The notes beneath the pieces are model-generated. The model ran no database searches and was not told the DNA's origin. It saw only the letters and a list, made by a program, of their open reading frames with translations. Below, piece after piece: positions 1 through 6,518 of a stretch of 14,436 bases of DNA (position 1 is the first letter of the stretch; every line of letters begins with the position of its first letter). Source of the DNA: an uncultured Eubacteriales bacterium (lineage in GTDB: Bacteria > Bacillota > Clostridia > Oscillospirales > Oscillospiraceae). The stretch lies in assembly GCA_902475455.1 (NCBI GenBank), contig CABRZO010000043.1, forward strand, positions 1 through 14,436, read 5' to 3'. Made by a program: the position numbers and the translations under genes.

Positions 1-1243
1 CGTGGGGGGTGCGCTTTTTCCACTCCTCCACATTGCGGTCAATCATCTCCTGGGTGATGATGGTCCAGGAGATCTCCCGGGGCTGCTTGCGGATGTCCAG
101 CCGGGTGGACTGATCCAGAATGAGGCGCTGCTCGGCGATCCAGCGTTTGCCCTCGGCGTTGACCTGCACTGTGTCAAAGCCGCCGGTGGTCTGCATCACC
201 ACCCAGCTGAAAGGATGGTGGGCAGGCCCCCATATGGAGCAGAACATCTTTTTCGGATCCGGTTCCACTCCCAGCTCCTGCAGCATGTCAATGGCATCCC
301 CTCGGTCGGTGGGTACCGAGAACCGCTCTACAGGTGTTTTGCCGGAGAAGAAATTCAGCTGGGGGCAATATTGTTCCAGCTTCTCATCGCTGCGGCCAAA
401 TCCACCGGTGGAAAGCACCACCGCCTTGGCGTTGATGCGCACCTCTCCGCCGGGGTCCGTGGCCACCACCCCCCGGACCGCCCCGGCCTCGTCCAACAGC
501 AGGTGACGGGCCCGGGTCTCCAGGTAAATGGTCACGTCCAAAGACTGCTCTTCAATGATCTTGAGCATTTTCATCTTGGTGTGGGTGCCGCCCCAGCCCG
601 GGCCAATGGCATTGTCCCGGCAGAGCAGATTGTCCCAGCGCCGGGTAATAAACTCAAACCAAGCATTGGAATAGGAGACGCCCCGGTGTTCAGGCTTGGA
701 TAGGGGCTCAAAGAGCACCTCATCTGCGCTCTCCGGGCAGTTTTCCACCAGCCAGTCAAAGTAATGGTTGCAGCCATAGACCCCGGTGCGGATCAGCTCC
801 TTGTCAATCTTCCCCTGGGCCAGGTTATAGTAGAACTCCACCGCCTCTTCGGAACAGTCCGGCAGGCCGTGCTTCCGGTGAAGCACACAGTGAACCGGGA
901 AATAGCCATGGGCATAGTCGGTGTTGCCTCCCAGCTTCTTTGCCGCCTCAATCACAATCACCTTCTTGCCGGTCTGCGCTGCCCGGACCGCCGCCACCAG
1001 TCCGGTGCCGCCGCCGCAGACCAGCACATCACAGTCCAGCTCCACTGGCTCATGGGCCGCAGGGGTGTCCGGATGATCCACATCGGTGATATTGCTGATG
1101 TGGCACACCTTGGCACACAGGCCGCACTCGATACATTTGTCCTGGTCGATCTCGTACTTCAGCCCCACATAGTGGATCGCCTGTCGAGGGCACTCCATGG
1201 CGCAGTTATGGCACGCGACGCAGTTGTCTCCAATTTTGAACAT
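1..1243 (-). CDS. Fe-S flavoprotein, fumarate reductase/FAD-binding-2-like, with N-terminal 2x[4Fe-4S] ferredoxin domain (C-terminus beyond window)
   Basis: The first 414 residues are visible; the reading frame is open to the left edge. Residues 8-18 (C-x2-C-x2-C-x3-CP) and 37-47 (C-x2-C-x2-C-x3-C) are two [4Fe-4S] motifs. They are followed from about residue 70 by a FAD-binding Rossmann start (CGGGTGLVAA, then VIVIEA), GGNTDYAHGYF near 105, and STGGFG further on, as in the fumarate reductase/urocanate reductase/ketosteroid dehydrogenase flavoprotein superfamily. The ferredoxin part probably delivers electrons to FAD for reduction of an enoate-like double bond; the substrate is unknown. No signal peptide is seen, so it should be cytoplasmic. 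The ATG at 1243 is chosen because AGGTGA lies 5 nt upstream. It follows the DUF2500-like gene by 49 nt and probably shares its sigma-54 promoter. The Rossmann glycine motif is slightly compressed compared with the usual GxGxxG spacing. Confidence 0.85.
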   Translation of the reverse strand, partial: MFKIGDNCVACHNCAMECPRQAIHYVGLKYEIDQDKCIECGLCAKVCHISNITDVDHPDTPAAHEPVELDCDVLVCGGGTGLVAAVRAAQTGKKVIVIEAAKKLGGNTDYAHGYFPVHCVLHRKHGLPDCSEEAVEFYYNLAQGKIDKELIRTGVYGCNHYFDWLVENCPESADEVLFEPLSKPEHRGVSYSNAWFEFITRRWDNLLCRDNAIGPGWGGTHTKMKMLKIIEEQSLDVTIYLETRARHLLLDEAGAVRGVVATDPGGEVRINAKAVVLSTGGFGRSDEKLEQYCPQLNFFSGKTPVERFSVPTDRGDAIDMLQELGVEPDPKKMFCSIWGPAHHPFSWVVMQTTGGFDTVQVNAEGKRWIAEQRLILDQSTRLDIRKQPREISWTIITQEMIDRNVEEWKKRTPH

Positions 1244-1292
1244 TCCATTCACCTCGTTATCACGCTTTGCTGCTCAGCTTGCTCTGTGTGGT

Positions 1293-1667
1293 TCAATCCT
1301 CCTGGGAAGGACGGCTGCCATAAATATGGCGGACTTGGGATCCGTCGGCACGGGTAAAATGCCGGAACCGGGTTCCCTGATAGGTCAGGGTTCCCTCCTC
1401 CCCCTTCTGCAGCGCCTCAAACACGTCCTCCGGCACCGTCAGCTCCAGGGTCCGCCCCTCCCGGGGAAACTGAAAGGCCACCCGGCAATCCCGGCGGTCC
1501 CGGCGCACCGAGATCACCGTCCTGGGAAACTTGGTCCAGGATTTTTGTGTCACCACCGCCGCCTCCCGCTGCCGGGGCCGGCTGCGCTGATAGAGGAAAT
1601 CCGCCAGCCAGGCCAGCGCCGCCACTCCCAACAACAGGAAAAAGCATCGGATCAGCCAAACCACCAT
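1293..1667 (-). CDS. DUF2500-like small membrane-anchored protein
   Basis: This is a 124-residue protein. Residues 1-25 form a hydrophobic N-terminal anchor (MVVWLIRCFFLLLGVAALAW), followed by a basic stretch (QRSRPRQRE) and a soluble beta-rich domain ending in GEEGTLTYQGTRFRHF. That last block resembles the end of DUF2500 proteins, which have an N-terminal membrane helix and an uncharacterised domain. The frame is open further upstream, to 1871, but the start at 1667 is preferred: it has GAGGTGA 8 nt upstream, begins directly at the membrane segment, and leaves the predicted sigma-54 promoter outside the gene. It is the first gene of a unit whose next member is the Fe-S flavoprotein. Function is unknown; a membrane accessory role for the flavoprotein is a guess from adjacency. 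Family assignment is from memory of the motif and is moderate. Confidence 0.72.
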   Translation of the reverse strand: MVVWLIRCFFLLLGVAALAWLADFLYQRSRPRQREAAVVTQKSWTKFPRTVISVRRDRRDCRVAFQFPREGRTLELTVPEDVFEALQKGEEGTLTYQGTRFRHFTRADGSQVRHIYGSRPSQED

Positions 1668-1710
1668 TTTTCGCTTCACCTCACAGAACTTTGGTTCTAT
1701 TTTTATTAGA

Positions 1711-1726
1711 TGCAAATCCCATGCCA
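1711..1726 (-). promoter_or_regulatory. Sigma-54 (-24/-12) promoter of the DUF2500-flavoprotein unit
   Basis: Read on the minus strand the site is TGGCATGGGATTTGCA. It has the GG of the -24 box and the GC of the -12 box at the exact spacing of the consensus TGGCAC-N5-TTGCW, with one difference (T for the last C of TGGCAC). The inferred start of transcription is near 1700, giving a leader of about 33 nt to the ATG at 1667. It lies 177 nt or more downstream of the end of the activator gene, leaving room for enhancer sites. Confidence 0.82.
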
Positions 1727-1764
1727 ATTTCAAACCGCTTCCCGCCAGTTTCCTGCAAAAGGGC

Positions 1765-1809
1765 AAAAAAAATACCGTATTTTCAAGCCTGACCCGGTAA
1801 AAACGGTAT
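1765..1809 (-). terminator. Candidate terminator of the rpoN-activator transcript
   Basis: On the minus strand ATACCGT and ACGGTAT pair (7 bp, then one mismatch and 3 more A-T pairs, loop about 16 nt), and the stem runs straight into eight T residues (plus-strand A run 1765-1772). It lies about 95 nt after the activator stop codon. The stem is AT-rich, so termination may be only partial. The same DNA is also a candidate enhancer region for the promoter downstream. Confidence 0.5.
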
Positions 1810-1828
1810 CTCTTTGAAAATACGATAT
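1772..1828. repeat. Nested inverted repeats between activator gene and sigma-54 promoter (possible enhancer site)
   Basis: Bases 1772-1786 and 1814-1828 form a 15-bp inverted repeat with one mismatch, whose inner 11 bp (CGTATTTTCAA / TTGAAAATACG) are perfect. A second overlapping pair, ATACCGT (1772-1778) and ACGGTAT (1803-1809), uses the same left arm. The block centres about 100 bp upstream of the predicted transcription start at 1700, a normal distance for the binding site of a sigma-54 activator. It could also be read as a terminator; see the separate entry. Confidence 0.5.
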
Positions 1829-1901
1829 CTTTTTTCTCTGTTGATTCTGGTACTCCAGGGGGGTGGCGCAAATTGGAAAACTGCGATGATGCAAAATTGA
1901 A

Positions 1902-3050
1902 TCAATAGGTCGTTGGCTCCAGATAGAGCTGGTAATCCTTCATCCGCCGTACCAGGGTGGATTGGGTAATACCCAGCCGCTTGGCCGCCTTCCGGGTGGT
2001 CCCCTCCAGCTGGAGGGCCACCATAATCTCGTGGCGCTCCACCGCCGCCAGCTTCTCCTCCAGCGGGGTGACCTCCGGGTCATACCAGTCCAGGGGGTTG
2101 TCCGACTCAAAGGCCATCACCGACTCGATGTCCGCCCGCTCCAGATGTTCGCTGGTGCCCCAGGCCACCAGCCGCTCTATGATATTCTCCAGTTCCCGGA
2201 CATTGCCGGGCCAGGGATAGGCCATCAGAGCCTCCATGGCACCGGGATTCAGGGTTTTGGGGGTATTGTAGACCCGGCTGTACTTCTCCAGGAAGTGCTC
2301 CGCCAGCACCTGGATGTCTTCCTTCCGCTCCCGCAGGGGGCTGATGGTGATGGGCATCACATTGAGCCGGAAGAACAAGTCCGCCCGGAAGGTGCGCTCG
2401 TTGACCATATCCCGCAGGGGGCGGTTGGTGGCGGCGATGATGCGCACGTCGATGGGGATGGCCTGGGTTCCTCCCACCCGGGTGATCTCCCGCTCCTGAA
2501 GCACCCGCAGCAGCTTGGCCTGCATACTCATGGGCAGCTCTCCGATCTCATCAAAAAAGATGGTGCCGGTATCTGCCGCCTCCAAGAGTCCCTTCTTGCC
2601 CCCCTTCAGGGCACCGGTAAAGGCGCCGGCCTCATAGCCAAAAAGTTCCGACTCAAACAGCGTCTCCGGGAAGGCGGAGCAGTTGACCTTGATAAAGGGT
2701 TTGTCCCAGCGCTTGGAGTGGCTCTGGACCTCAGAGGCCACCAGTTCCTTGCCGCAGCCCGTCTCCGCGGTGATGATGACCGAAGCATCGGAACGCTCCA
2801 GCCGATCGCACAGCTGGCGGATCCGGCGAATGTCGTAGCTCTCCCCTACCAGCTTTTTTTCCTTGGTGCTGGCAGCCCGCTTGCGCAGCTGCTGCTCATG
2901 GTCCTCTTCCAGTTTCATCCGCTGGATTTTAATGATGGATTCATACTCACGAAGCACTGTCTCCGCGTCCCCCTCCGTCTCAAAGGGGGCAATGTGATTC
3001 AAAACTCGGTTGTGGCCCCGGATGATGTCGGGGATTTTATAGATTGCCAT
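1902..3050 (-). CDS. Sigma-54-dependent transcriptional activator (AAA+ enhancer-binding protein) without a sensor domain
   Basis: This 382-residue protein is expected to bind upstream DNA and use ATP to open promoters held by the RpoN holoenzyme. Visible parts are: residues 1-66, short and charged with helical/coiled-coil character (REYESIIKIQRMKLEEDHEQQL); AAA+ domain from about 67 to 300 with Walker A AETGCGKE (95-102), sigma-54 contact loop GAFTGA (142-147), Walker B TIFFDE (163-168), FRADLFFRL arginine-finger region (221-229) and WPGNVREL (280-287); Fis-like helix-turn-helix at 351-371. Activators of this type usually carry a PAS, GAF, ACT or receiver domain of 100 residues or more at the N-terminus; none fits here. 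The first Walker A glycine is replaced by alanine. The ATG at 3050 is chosen because it follows the rpoN stop by 4 nt and has GAGGAG 8 nt upstream; a longer frame to 3197 would run inside rpoN. Confidence 0.93.
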   Translation of the reverse strand: MAIYKIPDIIRGHNRVLNHIAPFETEGDAETVLREYESIIKIQRMKLEEDHEQQLRKRAASTKEKKLVGESYDIRRIRQLCDRLERSDASVIITAETGCGKELVASEVQSHSKRWDKPFIKVNCSAFPETLFESELFGYEAGAFTGALKGGKKGLLEAADTGTIFFDEIGELPMSMQAKLLRVLQEREITRVGGTQAIPIDVRIIAATNRPLRDMVNERTFRADLFFRLNVMPITISPLRERKEDIQVLAEHFLEKYSRVYNTPKTLNPGAMEALMAYPWPGNVRELENIIERLVAWGTSEHLERADIESVMAFESDNPLDWYDPEVTPLEEKLAAVERHEIMVALQLEGTTRKAAKRLGITQSTLVRRMKDYQLYLEPTTY

Positions 3051-3054
3051 GGCT

Positions 3055-4419
3055 TCAGCTCCTCTTTCTTCCGGTGGCGGGAGGATAGCCCAGCTCACTG
3101 CGGTATTTGGCCACGGTGCGCCGGGAAATAGGACAGCCCGCCTGTCCCATCCGCTCACACAGCTGCTGATCGGAATAGGGTTTTGCCGTATCCTCACTCA
3201 TCAGCAGCTCCCGCAGCAGCCGCTTGGCCTCCGCTGCGGACACTGCCTCCGCCCCGGCGCCGGACTGGAAGGCAGACTGGGAGAAGAAAAAGGACAGGGG
3301 CAGGATACCATCAGGACACTGGAGATACTTGCCCCGAATGGCCCGGCTGACGGTAGACTCGTGGACCCCCACCCGCTCCGCCACGTCCGCCAAAGTCATG
3401 GGACACAGGGGGCCAGGGGTGGGCTGAAAATAGTGAGGCTGCAGTGCCATAATGGCCTCCATGCACTTCAGCATGGTCTCCTGCCGCTGGGTGATGGCGG
3501 ACACCGCCCACTTGGCCTGCTGCACCTTCTGGTCCAGATACTCTGTCAGACTGGGATCGGTGCTGTTCTTTCGCAACTCCAGATAATAGCTGCTGATGTT
3601 CAGCCGGGGCAAAATTCCCTGGCAGAGCTGGAGCTCGTACCCTTCTCCCTCCGGCACTGCTAAAATGTCCGGAATAATATAGCCCAGAGATTCCGGCCGG
3701 GCAAAGCCGTTGCCGGGCCTGGGATTCAGTGTCCGGATCTGATCTGCCGCCCGGCGGACCTGGGCCTGGGTGGTGTGCAGCGCCTTAGCAATGCCATTAT
3801 AGTGGCTCTTGGCCAGCTCCGGCAAGTAGTGCCGGACGATCTCAGCGGCCAGGTCGTCCGCGTCCCGCCGGTGCTGGAGTTGCAGCAAGAGACACTCTTG
3901 AAGATTCCGGGCCCCCACACCCCAGGGCTCCACATTCTGAATCTGGGCCAGCGCCCGCTCCAGCAGAGGGAGCGGAATGCGGCTCTCCCCCGCCAGCTGG
4001 GCCAGATCTTCGGGGATCCAGCCGTTGGGATCCAGGCACTCAGTCAGAAATTCCACCGCCCGGGCCATCTGCCCCTTTTGAGGCGGGATCTGGCTGCGTA
4101 CATGCTCGATCAGGGTGGCACTGGCCTCCGGCATCACCCCATAGGTCTCCTCCCGGCGCTGGTCCCGATCCCCGTCCTGCCGGTGGTACCACCGGTTCTG
4201 GCGGTCGGTATTCTCTAACCACTCCATCCGTTGGGCCAGTTCATTGGGCACAGCCACAACCTCCGCAGGGGGGCTGGTCAGTTCTACCACCGGGTTCTCC
4301 ATGGCCAGCTCCCGCACATAGTCCAACAGCTCCTGGGTGTTCATTTGAAGTACCTCCAGGCTCTGGATCACCTGGGGCGACAAGGTCTGCACCTGAGACA
4401 CCGTCAGTTCCAGTCCCAT
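3055..4419 (-). CDS. rpoN: RNA polymerase sigma-54 factor
   Basis: This 454-residue protein is a full-length sigma-54, which directs RNA polymerase to -24/-12 promoters and needs an ATP-driven activator. Region I, which contacts the activator and is glutamine/leucine-rich, is residues 1-48 (LSPQVIQSLEVLQMNTQEL). The core-binding domain spans about 95-290. The helix-turn-helix lies at about 342-363 (LADVAERVGVHESTVSRAI), and the RpoN box RRTVAKYR that reads the -24 element is at 433-440. The ATG at 4419 has GGAGGTGG about 6 nt upstream. A sigma-70-type promoter lies just upstream and the importer's terminator lies beyond it, so rpoN heads its own transcript together with the activator gene, which starts 4 nt after the rpoN stop. 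Having rpoN directly coupled to an activator and flanked by two sigma-54 promoters is the notable context. Confidence 0.97.
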   Translation of the reverse strand: MGLELTVSQVQTLSPQVIQSLEVLQMNTQELLDYVRELAMENPVVELTSPPAEVVAVPNELAQRMEWLENTDRQNRWYHRQDGDRDQRREETYGVMPEASATLIEHVRSQIPPQKGQMARAVEFLTECLDPNGWIPEDLAQLAGESRIPLPLLERALAQIQNVEPWGVGARNLQECLLLQLQHRRDADDLAAEIVRHYLPELAKSHYNGIAKALHTTQAQVRRAADQIRTLNPRPGNGFARPESLGYIIPDILAVPEGEGYELQLCQGILPRLNISSYYLELRKNSTDPSLTEYLDQKVQQAKWAVSAITQRQETMLKCMEAIMALQPHYFQPTPGPLCPMTLADVAERVGVHESTVSRAIRGKYLQCPDGILPLSFFFSQSAFQSGAGAEAVSAAEAKRLLRELLMSEDTAKPYSDQQLCERMGQAGCPISRRTVAKYRSELGYPPATGRKRS

Positions 4420-4455
4420 AGAAAACCACCTCCCAGAATCAAAATTTCTACCTGT

Positions 4456-4484
4456 ATTATAGAAAAAAAAGTCACTTTATGCAA
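4456..4484 (-). promoter_or_regulatory. Sigma-70-type promoter of rpoN
   Basis: On the minus strand, TTGCAT (4479-4484) and a perfect TATAAT (4456-4461) are separated by exactly 17 nt. The site lies between the importer terminator and the rpoN ribosome site, with a leader of about 30 nt. It implies that rpoN and the activator are made by the housekeeping polymerase. Confidence 0.75.
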
Positions 4485-4501
4485 GGCAAACCCCTCACGC
4501 C

Positions 4502-4536
4502 AAAAAAGCCGCCCCGGTATCTCAAGATACCGGGGC
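4502..4536 (-). terminator. Rho-independent terminator of the ABC importer operon
   Basis: Bases 4511-4521 and 4526-4536 form a perfect 11-bp GC-rich stem with a 4-nt loop. On the minus strand it is followed after GGC by six T residues (plus-strand A run 4502-4507). It lies 28 nt past the last permease gene and separates the importer from rpoN. Confidence 0.88.
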
Positions 4537-4564
4537 GATGGATTTGACAAGGGGAGAAAAACCG

Positions 4565-5542
4565 TCAGGCGGGGTTCTGCTCCTTCCGGAGCTGGCGCTC
4601 CCGCTTGGCCATCATTTTTGCCGCGATCTTTTTGATCTTCTTGGTATTGTAGCTGCCCACGCCGCCCTGGAGCCGGGGGTCCAGCAGGTCCCGGATGGCG
4701 TCGCCGAACATGTTGGCGCCGAACACTAGAATCATGATGCACAGGCCGGGATACAGGCTCAGCCAGGGAGCAGTATACATATTGGCCCGGCCCTGGTTGG
4801 TAATCATATAACCCCAGGAGGGGGTGCCGATTTTGACACCGTAGCCCAGGAAGTTCAGGGAGGCCTCCTGCATGATGACGCCGGACAGGTTGCCGGCCAT
4901 ATTGACAATGATCAGGGGCAGGGTGTTGGGGATCACATGTTTCACCGCCCGCCACAGAGTGCCGGTTCCCAGCAACTTGGACATCTTGACATAGCCGGAA
5001 TCCTTGACGGAGAAGGCGGCGGAGCGGATGATCCGGGCGCCGCCGATGCCGGCGGGCATAGACAGGGCCACAATGAGCTGGGGCATGCCCTTGCCCATGG
5101 CTGCCATCATCATCAGCATGATGAGCAGAGAGGGAATGCACTGAAATCCGTCCACAATCCGCTGGACAATCAGGTCAAACCAACCGCCGATCACTGCGGA
5201 GGAGACGCCGATGACCACGGAAATGATGGTACACAGGATGGTGCATACAATACCCAGCACCACGGAGGTCCGGGCGCCGTAGATCAGGTAGCTCAGCACA
5301 TCGGTGCCCAGGCTGTCGGTGCCCAGGGGGTGGGCTGCAGTGGGGCCGGACAGAATGGCGGTGAAATCCATCTGCATGGTGCCGTTCTGCATGGGATAGG
5401 GGGCCAGCACATCGGCAAAAATGGCCACCAGCAAAAACAGGATCATGATGATCAGACCTACGCCGCCCAGCGGCTTTTTCCGGAACAGATCCACCAACAG
5501 GTTGGATCGGCCCATGCTGGAAGTTTTCTTTTCTTTTGACAT
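4565..5542 (-). CDS. ABC transporter permease, DppC/OppC type
   Basis: This 325-residue inner-membrane permease has the BPD_transp_1 fold. A cytoplasmic N-terminus and first membrane helix (about 25-45) lead into the family motif HPLGTDSLGTDVLS at 71-84, followed by five further hydrophobic segments. The cytoplasmic EAA-type loop that docks on the ATPase is SGYVKMSKLLGTGTLWRAV with the following HVIPN. The ATG at 5542 is chosen over a frame opening at 5605 because AAGGGGGTG lies upstream and the family's N-terminus begins here; the gap from the preceding permease stop is 13 nt. It is the last gene of the importer operon and pairs with the other permease to form the channel. Confidence 0.93.
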   Translation of the reverse strand: MSKEKKTSSMGRSNLLVDLFRKKPLGGVGLIIMILFLLVAIFADVLAPYPMQNGTMQMDFTAILSGPTAAHPLGTDSLGTDVLSYLIYGARTSVVLGIVCTILCTIISVVIGVSSAVIGGWFDLIVQRIVDGFQCIPSLLIMLMMMAAMGKGMPQLIVALSMPAGIGGARIIRSAAFSVKDSGYVKMSKLLGTGTLWRAVKHVIPNTLPLIIVNMAGNLSGVIMQEASLNFLGYGVKIGTPSWGYMITNQGRANMYTAPWLSLYPGLCIMILVFGANMFGDAIRDLLDPRLQGGVGSYNTKKIKKIAAKMMAKRERQLRKEQNPA

Positions 5543-5555
5543 CTGCAACACCCCC

Positions 5556-6509
5556 TTACTCCAGATTGACTCTGGGATCGCACCATTTATAGGCCACGTC
5601 CACAATCAGGTTGACCAGCATCACGATGATGGACAGAATCAGCACGCATCCCTGCACCACCGGATAGTCATAGGTATTCAGGGCCGCCACCAGCTCCGCA
5701 CCCAGGCCGGGGATGTTGAACATGTTCTCCAGAATCACCGAGCCGCCGATCAGGCCACCGATGGAGCCGCCCACCAGGGTGATTACCGGGATCAGGGCAT
5801 TGCGGAAAGCGTGGCCGAAGAGCACCTGGTTTTCATTGATACCCTTGGACCAGGCGGTGCGGACGTAGTCCTGACGCATCACGTCCAGCACGCTGGTGCG
5901 CACCATTCGCATCTGCATGCCGCACTGGGTCACGGCTCCCAGCAGGGCCGGGATCAGGAACATCTGCATATTCTTGAGGGGGGCCGTAAAGAAGCCCGAA
6001 TAGCTGATGGGTGGCGCATACCCGAACCATTTGGCCGGGTAGATCAGCACCAGGGTGCCCAGCCAGAACACTGGCACCGCCATCAGGATGATGGCGATGA
6101 TCCGCAGGGTATAGTCGCCGATGGAGTCCTGATGAGCCGCCGTCAGCACGCCCAACGGGATGGAGATAATATTGGTGAAAATCAGGGTCAGGATGGCCAG
6201 TTCCAGAGAGATGGGCAATTTCTTGGCAATAATGGAAGCCACAGACTTCTGTTCAAACAGGGACTGACCCAAATCACCCTTGCACAGATCTCCCAGCCAG
6301 ATGAAGAACTGCTGTACCGCAGGCTTGTCCAGACCCAGCTGGGCCTCAATTTCCTCCTCAGCCACGGTGATGCCCATGCCGGAGTACTTGGCCTGGATCA
6401 CGTCCACGGCGGAGCCCGGGATCATGCGCATCAGGGCGAAGGTTATAATGCTGACCACCAGAATGGAGGGGATCAACAGCAAAACACGCTTAATAATATA
6501 CTTTCCCAT
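5556..6509 (-). CDS. ABC transporter permease, DppB/OppB type
   Basis: This 317-residue permease begins MGKYIIKRVLLLIPSILVVS, the standard start of DppB/OppB proteins, with the first membrane helix at about 9-29. An external domain follows with the conserved GDLGQSL (78-84), then five more helices. The EAA loop is at about 215-241 (YVRTAWSKGINENQVLFGHA, then FRNALIPV), and the C-terminus ends in the typical YKWCDPRVNLE. It starts 9 nt after the upstream ATPase stop, with GAGGGG overlapping that stop, so translation is probably coupled. With the DppC-type permease it forms the membrane channel of the importer. Confidence 0.94.
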   Translation of the reverse strand: MGKYIIKRVLLLIPSILVVSIITFALMRMIPGSAVDVIQAKYSGMGITVAEEEIEAQLGLDKPAVQQFFIWLGDLCKGDLGQSLFEQKSVASIIAKKLPISLELAILTLIFTNIISIPLGVLTAAHQDSIGDYTLRIIAIILMAVPVFWLGTLVLIYPAKWFGYAPPISYSGFFTAPLKNMQMFLIPALLGAVTQCGMQMRMVRTSVLDVMRQDYVRTAWSKGINENQVLFGHAFRNALIPVITLVGGSIGGLIGGSVILENMFNIPGLGAELVAALNTYDYPVVQGCVLILSIIVMLVNLIVDVAYKWCDPRVNLE

Positions 6510-6518
6510 AGATTCCCC

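Noticed and set aside
1668..1871. Upstream extension of the DUF2500-like gene by 68 codons
   Set aside because: It would place the sigma-54 promoter and the inverted repeats inside the gene, and the added residues do not resemble the family.
1962..3131. Long plus-strand open frame (389 codons) opposite the activator gene
   Set aside because: Antisense shadow: low-complexity His/Gly/Leu/Asp-rich translation with no domain, while the opposite strand encodes an intact AAA+ protein.
3051..3197. Upstream extension of the activator by 49 codons
   Set aside because: It would overlap the rpoN C-terminus in another frame, and the ATG at 3050 has its own ribosome site at proper spacing.
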